The notes below the pieces were generated by a model, which was given only the letters and a program-made list of their open reading frames with translations, was not told the DNA's origin and did not search any database. From NCBI GenBank assembly GCA_039821145.1, contig JBCBOS010000024.1, positions 71,777 through 135,776 of the forward strand: a stretch of 64,000 bases of DNA, read 5' to 3'. Positions within the stretch are counted from its first letter, which is position 1; each line of letters begins with the position of its first letter. Positions 1 to 7,692 of the stretch are shown here, in pieces. Position numbers and translations under genes: made by a program. Source of the stretch: JBCCSZ01 sp039821145. GTDB taxonomy: Bacteria > Bacteroidota > Bacteroidia > Chitinophagales > Saprospiraceae.

Positions 1-709
1 CTTTCATAAAGGACTGCATCATTCCCACGGCCTCAGCCTCTTCTCCTTCCATTTTGGACAAGTCCACAGGCTTGCGTTTGACAATGAGACACTTCTTCTT
101 GAGCTCGTATTCTGCCATCCCACCCATGAAGGCATCAAACTGATCCACTTGGCTTGGGCTCTGGTTGGTGCGATTACCGGGATCAGACATCTGCATCATG
201 TCGGCCAATGTGGAGTTCAAAGTACTGTCAATGTGTTTGAAAGGCTGGGTAAAGGACATGTTGAACAGGTCCTTCGAGGGATCGAGCTGGAGGCGAATTT
301 GCACCCCGGTGATTTCGTCCATCAGTTTTTTGGCCATCTTGGCTTCTTCGCCATCCTCCTCTGCCAAATGCTCCATCAATTCTTCCTTGGTGATGTTGTC
401 CTTCTTCATTTCCTCTTCCACAAAAGAATCGAAGGTCAAAATGGTGTCGATTGCCCTTCCCTCTTTCAAAACGTCATTCAGAAAGTCCAAGGGGTTGGCC
501 TCTTGGTCTCCCTCCGCGGGTGACTCTCCTTTTTCCTGATCTTCTTGCTGCATGGCCATGGTCAGAAAAGGCAACATGGCGCTCATGTCAGAAGAGGTCT
601 TTGAGCGACCAGAGCCATCGGGATTGATCCAGACTTCTTCGGTGGTACTGGAGCAACTGCTCAGGAAAAAAAGCAAGCAAAAAGCAAGGAAGTGGAAGGA
701 GCGTAGCAT
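1..709 (-). CDS. Partial acidic lipoprotein (3' end beyond window)
   Basis: The frame is open from an ATG at 709 to the left window edge, so the C-terminus is missing; about 236 residues are visible. The protein starts with a short hydrophobic signal that ends in a lipobox (FFLSSC, Cys19), so it is probably lipidated and placed in the outer or inner membrane. The rest is rich in Glu, Asp, Met and Lys, with a heavily charged middle part (about residues 60-140) that may be coiled coil. It carries no domain I recognise. The upstream neighbour on the same strand starts about 165 bp away, so an operon is not evident. I call it a hypothetical lipoprotein. Confidence 0.7.
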   Translation of the reverse strand, partial: MLRSFHFLAFCLLFFLSSCSSTTEEVWINPDGSGRSKTSSDMSAMLPFLTMAMQQEDQEKGESPAEGDQEANPLDFLNDVLKEGRAIDTILTFDSFVEEEMKKDNITKEELMEHLAEEDGEEAKMAKKLMDEITGVQIRLQLDPSKDLFNMSFTQPFKHIDSTLNSTLADMMQMSDPGNRTNQSPSQVDQFDAFMGGMAEYELKKKCLIVKRKPVDLSKMEGEEAEAVGMMQSFMK

Positions 710-873
710 ATCGATTTTTTAGGTGGTAGAGAATGATTGGCCTGCCAAAGATAGGACAATTTGATCCGCAAATCAGGGCCATGAGTGATTTTGACTCTCG
801 AAAACCCTTTTTTGCTTTTGGATGTCATGTGGCCATCCTCCTCTGTTCTCCCTTGATCAAGTCGCTGGCTCTT

Positions 874-1311
874 TCATCGATAAATCTGAATCGAGAACTT
901 CCAAACAGCCTTCTCTGCGTATTTGGGCCCTGCATTTTCAAATACCTCTACAGGGATGGAATAGCGTTTTCGGTCCAAATTGGCCAACTCCGGATAGGGC
1001 AATATCAGGTAATTGATGCCCACATCATCGTAGTCGGCATCCTGTTCTACCGACTTGGCTCCCAGGACAAGCGGCATGCGCTGGTCGAGTGCAAATACCA
1101 GTTCGTCCCCTTCGTAGATTTTCCGATTTCCGATGAACAGGTGGTGCTTCCACTGGTCGCCAATGGGCAGTGGTTCACCAATGGGGTTGATGGCCTCCAG
1201 TTTGATGATGAGCCGCCGATTGGACAGATCTGTGGTATCCATTTGGCTGGCAGCTTGCGCGGCGGTCGACAACAACAGCCAGCACGTCAAGGTGTAGAAA
1301 AAGGTTTTCAT
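874..1311 (-). CDS. Secreted protein of unknown function, 145 aa
   Basis: The protein starts with a clear signal peptide (charged MK, a hydrophobic run, then AAQAAS as a likely signal peptidase I site near residue 21). The mature part is about 124 residues of alternating polar and hydrophobic stretches that suggest a small beta-sandwich. It has no lipobox and no T9SS tail. The gene follows the 102-aa gene at 1327-1635 by 15 bp on the same strand, so the two are probably one transcription unit. I do not recognise the family. Confidence 0.6.
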   Translation of the reverse strand: MKTFFYTLTCWLLLSTAAQAASQMDTTDLSNRRLIIKLEAINPIGEPLPIGDQWKHHLFIGNRKIYEGDELVFALDQRMPLVLGAKSVEQDADYDDVGINYLILPYPELANLDRKRYSIPVEVFENAGPKYAEKAVWKFSIQIYR

Positions 1312-1326
1312 AGGTGTGGTTGGGTG

Positions 1327-1635
1327 TTAATAACAAATTCCGCAGGCTTTGTATCCTTTTTGTTTGGCTTTTTCGACTTGAAGAAATTTGGTTGAGTGTC
1401 GACATTTTTTGAAACCCCAGCAATTCTTTTTCCGGTGGTAGGCATACGCATGCTTGCTCACGCAAATCCATACGTCTCCCTTGGCGTCTGTGTCAGCCTG
1501 GTTTTGGGTCAGACCAGAGGAAGGCAATTGGGCAATGCCCACAACAGCATGCTGAGTGGTATAGGAACACCCTTCGCGCAGGATGATGTACAGCGCCAAA
1601 AGCAGGACGAGGGTCCTGAGATGTCGTTTTTTCAT
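1327..1635 (-). CDS. Small membrane or secreted protein with a Cys/His C-terminal motif
   Basis: The 102-aa protein has an N-terminal hydrophobic segment (residues 7-20) that could be a signal anchor. It ends in a compact Cys/His-rich tail: an aromatic/His YHRKKNC, then GFKKC, a helix with EKAKQKGYKAC, and a final GICY. This spacing (YH..C..C...A..GY.AC..C) resembles the small metal-binding-like tail found at the end of many secreted bacterial nucleases and ComEC-like proteins. The tail is seen directly; the metal-binding role is inference. It lies just upstream of the 145-aa secreted protein and is probably co-transcribed with it. Confidence 0.6.
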   Translation of the reverse strand: MKKRHLRTLVLLLALYIILREGCSYTTQHAVVGIAQLPSSGLTQNQADTDAKGDVWICVSKHAYAYHRKKNCWGFKKCRHSTKFLQVEKAKQKGYKACGICY

Positions 1636-1764
1636 TCGGTCGATCAGTTGGGTGTCTCGGAGGGGACTACTAGACCTTTTACAATATTTGTGCTAAACGA
1701 GGGTCGTAGGAGGCAACGACTCGACAAAAAAAGAAGGAATAACCATTTTCCCGATGGCATTCCT

Positions 1765-1908
1765 TCACCTATTTGAAGAGCGTAAATAAATGTCTTTTAT
1801 GTCTCTCTCACTAGCCGGTGGACCTTGACCATTTGTTCCGGCAAGACGGTTTTGATGGGTGGTGGAAGTGCTCTCTGCGTGCTTTCGAGATTGGATTTGT
1901 AATTTCAT
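1765..1908 (-). CDS. Possible 47-aa small protein
   Basis: A short frame in an otherwise empty 457-bp gap. The ATG at 1908 is preceded by a GGAG six bases upstream, which is a good Shine-Dalgarno for this phylum, and by an AT-rich tract that could hold a promoter. The peptide is polar and basic (MKLQIQSRKH at the start) with no membrane segment. An in-frame ATG at 1920 is an alternative start. No homology is recognised and the frame may be fortuitous. The remainder of 1636-2092 shows only the terminator at 2042-2063. Confidence 0.2.
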   Translation of the reverse strand: MKLQIQSRKHAESTSTTHQNRLAGTNGQGPPASERDIKDIYLRSSNR

Positions 1909-2041
1909 TTTTTTCTCCATATCAAAAAAGTTAAATATCAATATTTTTCCCTCTCCCAAAGGCAGCAAATCGGCAAGCCCTTGACAAAGAACAAAAACAT
2001 AACCACTTGACTATCAAATAATTAAATAACAAAAGGAACGG

Positions 2042-2063
2042 AATAAAAAAGAAGGGTTTCCCT
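2042..2063 (-). terminator. Weak intrinsic terminator after the nucleosidase-like gene
   Basis: On the minus strand AGGG-AAA-CCCT is followed by a T-rich run (TCTTTTTTATT). The stem is only 4 bp, so this is a modest call. Its position, 30 bp past the stop at 2093, fits the end of that gene. Confidence 0.35.
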
Positions 2064-2092
2064 GAATAAAAGCATTCTGAACAAGGCCAAAA

Positions 2093-3175
2093 CTACAGAC
2101 AAACTTCCCGCATTTGATCCAGCAATTGACGACTTGCCCCCAAAAGGGCTCCCACTCCCAGCCAAGAGGCATCCGAGAAATAGGCACGACGACCATCCGC
2201 TGAATCACCATAAGCTACCTCTATCCAACTTTTTCGGAGATCACCTGGCATTTTTCGCCGCTGAATGGCTCGGATATTGGACAGATGAATCTTGTGTTTT
2301 TGGCCCTCAAAACGCAGTGTGCCTTTGCCCAACCACAACTGGCCGTGATCGAGTCGACGCCATCCAAAAACCGGGTAAAGTCGCGGGCTGTACCAGGCAG
2401 AAATGGCCTGCTCGCTGCCAGCTCCGTCATCTGCGGACGCCTCTGTGCTGGCAAGGGGAAGTCTTCGGATGAGCTTTGTGGTGAAATAGGCGGCCGCCCG
2501 GCAGGCCTTGGCTCGGTGGGGCTTGTGCTTGTCGCTGTCTTCTTTGCCATCCAGCCCATCAGAAATGGCTCGAATGGCCAAATAGAGTGTGCTTCGATGC
2601 TCCGGATCTTGGAATGCCTCGGCAAAACCATGGGTTTCCATGTCCACTGCCAGGGCATCGCTGAATGAATTTTTGATCAATGCATAAGTCGCCCTTTCCT
2701 TGGTGGCAATCAAACTGTCCCCAGAGACAAGTTTGCCAAAATATACCTGGTGGGCTTCCCGCTCAACCTCTCGCTTGATTTCCTTGGCCAAGCGGATCAG
2801 GGATTTGTGTGGGTTGGTGATGAGTTGGGAACGTGCTTGGGAGGCATCTTTGGTTTCCCTCGTCGATTGGTAATTGTCTACCCCTGTTGCCACGACGATG
2901 TCTTCCATTTCCACATCCTTGATGGCTCCTGCAATGCCGGACAGGAAGACATGGGAAGGTCGAATTTCTCGCAAAATTTTTTCTGTGACACTGCGCGCTT
3001 GGCTGTTGCGCATGCCAATCTCGAACAGCCCCAATTTGATCTGGGTCCCCTCTAAGTAGCCCTCCTCTCCCCGAACCTCTTCGGGGATCGACATTGGGGC
3101 GAGCTTCGTTAGAAAATTCCGTACAGCATTGTACTCTTCTTCCAAAGGACAAAGGATGACAACTTGAGGGAGCAT
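2093..3175 (-). CDS. Nucleoside phosphorylase-like protein with C-terminal PH-like domain
   Basis: Residues 1-240 resemble the PNP/UDP phosphorylase and MTA/SAH nucleosidase fold: an opening VVILCPLEEEYNAV strand-turn, a LSGIAGAI glycine-rich turn near residue 80, a KLVSGDSLIA segment and an AVDMETHGFAEAF active-site block with the usual Met-Glu pair and a late Asp (AISDGLDG). Such domains cleave N-glycosidic bonds of nucleosides and are common in bacterial conflict and NLR-like proteins. Residues about 270-360 look like a bacterial PH-like domain (LWLGKGTLRFEG, IHLSNIRAIQRRK, an ending of the form FSDASWLGVGALLG). The gene stands alone, with no obvious partner. The substrate is unknown; the two-domain reading comes from pattern recognition only. 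Confidence 0.65.
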   Translation of the reverse strand: MLPQVVILCPLEEEYNAVRNFLTKLAPMSIPEEVRGEEGYLEGTQIKLGLFEIGMRNSQARSVTEKILREIRPSHVFLSGIAGAIKDVEMEDIVVATGVDNYQSTRETKDASQARSQLITNPHKSLIRLAKEIKREVEREAHQVYFGKLVSGDSLIATKERATYALIKNSFSDALAVDMETHGFAEAFQDPEHRSTLYLAIRAISDGLDGKEDSDKHKPHRAKACRAAAYFTTKLIRRLPLASTEASADDGAGSEQAISAWYSPRLYPVFGWRRLDHGQLWLGKGTLRFEGQKHKIHLSNIRAIQRRKMPGDLRKSWIEVAYGDSADGRRAYFSDASWLGVGALLGASRQLLDQMREVCL

Positions 3176-3248
3176 GAGGATAACAGGCTTTTATCTACTA
3201 ACGCAATTGAGTCCGCGCTGTTCCAGAATGGGGAGTTTGTTTGTCAAT

Positions 3249-4334
3249 TCATTGTTCACTGTCCTCCGCAGCCGATGGCTGATTCGGTGGCCTCCTGTTC
3301 AACCAGCGACAGACATTGTCATTCCAGATGTGCGCCCGGTCCAACTCACTGATGAACCCTCTTTCCACTGCTTCGTTGATCACCTTGCCCGGATAGCAAC
3401 CTGGAACCGTGTCCATTTCTCCCAACGGATAGGGATCATCCAAGCCTGCCACCATCTGTCCCGTTCCCATCCGATCCACCAAGAGTCGAAAGGAATAAAC
3501 ATCATGGACAAGGGTATCGACGAAGATGTTTTTGCAAGCCAGGGACTTGTCGGGATGGGCCATGCCGGGAAATTTATCGGGCCGCCCTTCCACCCCCTGC
3601 CTGCGCCTGCCATAACTCATGATGCCAAATTGATTGCCGTGGGCAAAACAAACCCTGGCCTTGGGGTAGCGATTTCCAAAGTCCAACAAACTGAAACAGT
3701 GATAGGTATCCGCGGTCTGGGCACACATCCAGATGAGGTGAAAGCGCCAGTGTTCATTTTTCAAGCCAATGATCCGCTGCCCGTCGTAGGGGTGAATCTC
3801 GATGGCCAATTCCAACTGATCAGCCAAGGCCCAGAGCGGAGTCAGATCGGGATGAGCGACGCTTTGCCACTGCCCATCGGCTGTCAGATAGTGGGTGGGC
3901 AAGCAGAGCATGCGCAAGCCAAGCTCGTTGACACAACGTTCCATTTCTGCCATGGCATCTTCCAGATGGAGAGGTTGAACCACAAATCCAGCGGTAAACT
4001 TGTCTGGATAGGATTGCTGTACACTGGCGTTGAAGTCGTTTTGAAACCGGATGATGTCGTTACTCAATTGACGCTCCACCCCATTGCAGTACAACTGAGA
4101 AAGGGTCAGCAGTACTTCGTGGTCGATCTTGTGCCGCTCCATCCACTGCAGCTTCTCATCCAGGAAAAAGCTGGGGTCGGTAATGGGGCGTTCCCAATTT
4201 TTTTGCCGCATGAAACGGCGGTCATCGTCCAGCCAAAAGACCTCCTTCTCTTTCATGAAGCGCGGAATCTGCTCTGGGTTGGGCAGCAGGTGACCGTGGG
4301 CATTGATCTTGTAGGTCTGAGGGGTGGTTTCCAT
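3249..4334 (-). CDS. ACMSD-like amidohydrolase (amidohydrolase 2 family)
   Basis: This is a TIM-barrel metal-dependent hydrolase/decarboxylase of the amidohydrolase 2 family, closest in pattern to 2-amino-3-carboxymuconate-6-semialdehyde decarboxylase, which diverts the kynurenine pathway away from quinolinate. Visible marks are the N-terminal metal pair HGH in NAHGHLLP, a central IEIHPYDG with its His, AHGNQFG, and the late LDDPYPLGE block that carries the catalytic Asp and the ACMSD-type PxPLGE. I chose the start at 4334; an upstream ATG at 4376 would overlap the deformylase gene by 17 bp. Either way the two genes look like one transcript. A tryptophan 2,3-dioxygenase lies elsewhere in the window (39165-40097), which supports a kynurenine role. 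Confidence 0.75.
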   Translation of the reverse strand: METTPQTYKINAHGHLLPNPEQIPRFMKEKEVFWLDDDRRFMRQKNWERPITDPSFFLDEKLQWMERHKIDHEVLLTLSQLYCNGVERQLSNDIIRFQNDFNASVQQSYPDKFTAGFVVQPLHLEDAMAEMERCVNELGLRMLCLPTHYLTADGQWQSVAHPDLTPLWALADQLELAIEIHPYDGQRIIGLKNEHWRFHLIWMCAQTADTYHCFSLLDFGNRYPKARVCFAHGNQFGIMSYGRRRQGVEGRPDKFPGMAHPDKSLACKNIFVDTLVHDVYSFRLLVDRMGTGQMVAGLDDPYPLGEMDTVPGCYPGKVINEAVERGFISELDRAHIWNDNVCRWLNRRPPNQPSAAEDSEQ

Positions 4335-4359
4335 GTCGGGGTGGGCTTTTGCAAGGGAG

Positions 4360-5001
4360 TTAGTTTCTTCGGGCATCTTCCATTTCTCGTTTCAAATGAT
4401 CGGTGTACAAGATGCCGTTCAAGTGATCGATCTCGTGCTGAAAAATGACAGCTGTGAAGTCCTCAACCATTTCAATTTTGTGACTGCCATCGGGCCGATC
4501 GTATTCCAGCAAGATGGCGTATGCCCGATTTTGGGTCGTATCGCGGCGGTCGGGGATCGACAGACAACCTTCCGGACAAGGCTGCTTCTTTTTGGAGTAT
4601 TGCACAATTCGGGGATTGAGGTAGGCCTCAAAGGGAAAGTTTTCCTTGTCGAAGCGCTGCACCCAAATGATGTTTTTCAAAATGCCCACCTGTGGAGCTG
4701 CGATCCCAACGCCCAAGGAAGCAGGATCGCGCACGGTGCGAAACATGCGCTTGAGAAAGTGTTGCAAAATGGGGTCATTGGGGTCGGCCAGTACATCTTC
4801 GCTTTTGGTGCGAAGCAGCAGGGAGTCTTCCCGCTCTGTGATGAGAAAGACCCGCATGGCTTGGGTGGTATCGGCAGAGAGTATGAGGGCTTTTTGTTGG
4901 GAGCTGAAAGCCTTCGCGCGAGCATCGACAGACTTCAATTTTTTTCCTCCTGCACAAGCCATCAACAAAAGCAAAGGCAGTGCAAGCAAGTATTTATTCA
5001 T
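4360..5001 (-). CDS. Peptide deformylase-like lipoprotein
   Basis: The 213-aa protein carries all three deformylase motifs: GVGIAAPQVG at 97-106, EGCLS at 144-148 with metal ligand Cys146, and QHEIDH at 188-193 with His189, Glu190 and His193. These suggest an active Fe/Zn hydrolase that removes N-formyl groups. Unusually, it begins with a lipoprotein signal (MNKYLL, a leucine-rich run, then LMAC with Cys16), followed by an about 75-residue extension before the catalytic core. It should therefore act outside the cytoplasm, where nascent formyl-Met chains are not available; its substrate may be formylated peptides or another N-formyl compound. It is followed closely by the ACMSD-like gene. Confidence 0.85.
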   Translation of the reverse strand: MNKYLLALPLLLLMACAGGKKLKSVDARAKAFSSQQKALILSADTTQAMRVFLITEREDSLLLRTKSEDVLADPNDPILQHFLKRMFRTVRDPASLGVGIAAPQVGILKNIIWVQRFDKENFPFEAYLNPRIVQYSKKKQPCPEGCLSIPDRRDTTQNRAYAILLEYDRPDGSHKIEMVEDFTAVIFQHEIDHLNGILYTDHLKREMEDARRN

Positions 5002-5096
5002 AGGTCAGGGCATTTTCCTCCTGCAAGCTACTAAGATCGTGTTTAAAATTCAATAATTACCTCCCCAAAACCATGAACAGATTCTTCATACAAAAG

Positions 5097-5121
5097 AAAA
5101 GACCCGCCTACAAACGCGGGT
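5097..5121 (-). terminator. Intrinsic terminator overlapping the pnkp stop codon
   Basis: On the minus strand GACCCGC - 8-nt loop - GCGGGTC is followed by TTTTCTTTTG. The 5' arm of the stem encodes the last codons of pnkp and the TAG stop (5108-5110) falls at the loop, so the ORF ends inside its own terminator. Confidence 0.75.
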
Positions 5122-7657
5122 CTACTCCTTCACTTTCCAAAGCCAACAGGCCAAATACACAAGCGTGTACCTCGCGCAGAGAATCCTTGCGAACAAAGCG
5201 CTCCAAAGCCTCGATTCCCAAAGCGAACTCCTTGAAGGCCAAATTCCGCTTGGCCGACAGCCCTCGCTTGCGCAACAAGCGCAGGTTTTTCTCCTCGTCG
5301 TAATCCGCACCATAGATGATCCGTAGGTATTCCTTTCCACGGCACTTGATCGCCGGCTGAACCAGCCCATTCGGTCCATGGCAAATGGCGTCCATCGGCT
5401 TGACCACCATCCCCTCCCCTCCGTCTGCCGTCATGCGCAACCACCAGTTCGTCGCCTCTTCTACAGAGCTCGCATCACTGAGGTCGACCAGGCGGTATGC
5501 GGTCGCTTTGAGGACTTCCGGCGCAGCAGCACAAATGCGATGCAATTGCTCCATTTGCCACTGATGGGTCTCCTCGACCAACGCCCGCCCTTCTACGGCC
5601 AACATCTGAAAAGGCGCCAGCTTGTAGTCCGACAAGTCCTGCACAGGCCAGCAGTACGGGCGATAGGCTTCGGTAAATTTTTGGGCATTTTCCAACTGCT
5701 TTTCCGTTTGGCGAATTCTGTCTGCCACATCCAATCGAGCAGCTGCTTGCCCCAATACTTCCAACTGCTTGCTCAGCGCAACCCGGCTGGCACAACCCAC
5801 TGCCGCATACTGATGCTGAAGCAAGGACTGGGCCTTGGCCGACCACGGCATGAGCTCACAATCGAAGATGGCCCAATCGGTTTGAAATTCCTCCCAAAAA
5901 TTGCTGGCAGCAAGTGCCGTTCGCAGGCGCTCCAAAACCCCTTGTTCCTCTGACTTGCTGTCAAAGAAAGCCCGGCCGCTGCGGGTGTAGATGCGACCAA
6001 TGCCCGCTCCCGCTATGCCAAAACGACGCGCAACTACAGCCTCTTCCTTCGCCACGATTACCACGGCTCGCGACCCCATGTGCTTTTCTTCACACACCAA
6101 GTATTGCACCCCTTCCTCCCGGTAATAGGCAAAAGCCTCAGACGGATGCTCCAGGTAGCCAGCCAATTCACTGGTGGCCGCAGGCGACATGGTCGGTGGA
6201 AGATACATCAGCCAACGCGGGTCAATGGCAAAACGGCTCATGCGCTCCAAAGCAACGGGCGTTCGGGACTCGCGGATGCTGATGCTCTGCCGGAGTCGGG
6301 TGGACAAATGCATCTTGCCACTGACATCCTCCAGGTTCAACAGATCGCCTTCCGGGTGGCCCGCCTTGGGTGTTTCAATCGGCCGAGATGGCTCCGCATA
6401 GACTTTCTCTGCCTCCACTGCCACAAGTGTTCGCTCTGGATAGCGCAGGGCTGTGAGCTTTCCGCCGAAGACACAACCCGTGTCAATGTCGATGGTCCGA
6501 TTGAGCCATTCCGCATTGGGGACGGGTGTATGGCCATAGACGACATGAGCCCTACCTTGGTATTCCTTGGCCCAATCGTGCCGAACTGGCAGTCCAAATT
6601 CGTCAATCTCTCCCGTTGTCTCCCCGTAGAGGCAAAACGAACGGACGGCCCCGGAGCTCCGCCCTTGCATGTCCTCGCGCAGGCCCGCATGGGCCACCAC
6701 CAAGCGCCCGCCATCCAGTACATAGTGACTGATGAGCGACTTCAGAAACGTCTTGACCAACTCGATGAACTCAGCTGGTTCTCCTTCCAACTGGGCCATG
6801 GTCTCGGCCAGTCCGTGCTGCAGCTTGACATTCTTTCCCTGAAGTTTGCGCAAGAGCTTGGCGTCGTGGTTTCCACTTACACAGATGGCAGAACCATTGT
6901 CGACCATGGACATCACCAAGCGCAGGACTTCATTGGAAGCTGGCCCCCGGTCAACCAGATCACCAACGAAGAGCGCGGTTCTTCCCTTGGGTGGGCGGAC
7001 GGTGTAGCCGTGGTTGCGGGTCCGGTCGCGGTGGCGGACAACGCGGTAGCCCATGCGGGTGAGCAGCCTGCGCAGTTCGCGGAAGCATCCGTGTACATCT
7101 CCGATGATGTCGAAGGGGCCTGTCAGCTCCTTTTTGTCGTTCCATAGCTTTTGGCGAAGGACTGTTGCTGTGTCCATTTCTGCCACTTGTTTCATTTCGT
7201 AGATGTATCGAAACCCTTCCTTGCGCAACGTCCGAAAAGAGCGCTTCAATTGGCGATGCTGGTTGGGAATGACGTGATGGGGCAAATCGCGATCTGGTCG
7301 ATCCGCAGAGCGACGGCGGCACACAGGAATTGGCGTATTGAGGACGATGGCGACTGGCAGGCAATGAAACTCCCTGGCGATTTGCACGAGTTTTTTCCGG
7401 GAGTCCTGCTGCACATTGGTGGCATCTACCACAGTGAGCAATCCATTTTTGAGCCGCTTGCGGAGGATGTAGTGCAACAGCTCAAAAGTATCTTTGTTGG
7501 CATGCAAGCTATTTTCGTCATCAGAGACCAAGGCCCGGCAATAGTCCGAAGAGATCACCTCGGTGGGCTTGAAGTGTTTGCGGGCAAAAGTGGACTTGCC
7601 AGATGAAGAGGTTCCGATGAGGACGACGAGCGAGAATTCAGGGATGTTGAGTTGCAT
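5108..7657 (-). CDS. pnkp: Polynucleotide kinase-phosphatase-ligase Pnkp (RNA repair)
   Basis: The 849-aa protein has the full three-domain plan of bacterial Pnkp. Residues 1-165 are a P-loop kinase (GTSSSGKST at 15-23) that phosphorylates 5'-OH RNA ends. Residues 180-420 are a calcineurin-like 2',3'-phosphatase (GDVHG 186-190, GDLVDRG 232-238, GNHD 262-265, GHTP 375-378). Residues 480-849 are a ligase-type adenylyltransferase with the nucleophile Lys525 in EEKHMGSRA. Pnkp heals and, with Hen1, seals tRNAs cut by ribotoxins. It lies 35 bp downstream of hen1 on the same strand, so the two form an operon, and ends in an intrinsic terminator. Length matches the family. Confidence 0.95.
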   Translation of the reverse strand: MQLNIPEFSLVVLIGTSSSGKSTFARKHFKPTEVISSDYCRALVSDDENSLHANKDTFELLHYILRKRLKNGLLTVVDATNVQQDSRKKLVQIAREFHCLPVAIVLNTPIPVCRRRSADRPDRDLPHHVIPNQHRQLKRSFRTLRKEGFRYIYEMKQVAEMDTATVLRQKLWNDKKELTGPFDIIGDVHGCFRELRRLLTRMGYRVVRHRDRTRNHGYTVRPPKGRTALFVGDLVDRGPASNEVLRLVMSMVDNGSAICVSGNHDAKLLRKLQGKNVKLQHGLAETMAQLEGEPAEFIELVKTFLKSLISHYVLDGGRLVVAHAGLREDMQGRSSGAVRSFCLYGETTGEIDEFGLPVRHDWAKEYQGRAHVVYGHTPVPNAEWLNRTIDIDTGCVFGGKLTALRYPERTLVAVEAEKVYAEPSRPIETPKAGHPEGDLLNLEDVSGKMHLSTRLRQSISIRESRTPVALERMSRFAIDPRWLMYLPPTMSPAATSELAGYLEHPSEAFAYYREEGVQYLVCEEKHMGSRAVVIVAKEEAVVARRFGIAGAGIGRIYTRSGRAFFDSKSEEQGVLERLRTALAASNFWEEFQTDWAIFDCELMPWSAKAQSLLQHQYAAVGCASRVALSKQLEVLGQAAARLDVADRIRQTEKQLENAQKFTEAYRPYCWPVQDLSDYKLAPFQMLAVEGRALVEETHQWQMEQLHRICAAAPEVLKATAYRLVDLSDASSVEEATNWWLRMTADGGEGMVVKPMDAICHGPNGLVQPAIKCRGKEYLRIIYGADYDEEKNLRLLRKRGLSAKRNLAFKEFALGIEALERFVRKDSLREVHACVFGLLALESEGVDPRL

Positions 7658-7692
7658 TGGATTTTTTCTTTTAAAATGTTGGGATGTGGTTG

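Noticed and set aside
3174..4448. 424-codon open frame on the plus strand
   Set aside because: It is antisense to the ACMSD-like gene and shows no recognisable protein; the antisense frame is open because of codon bias.
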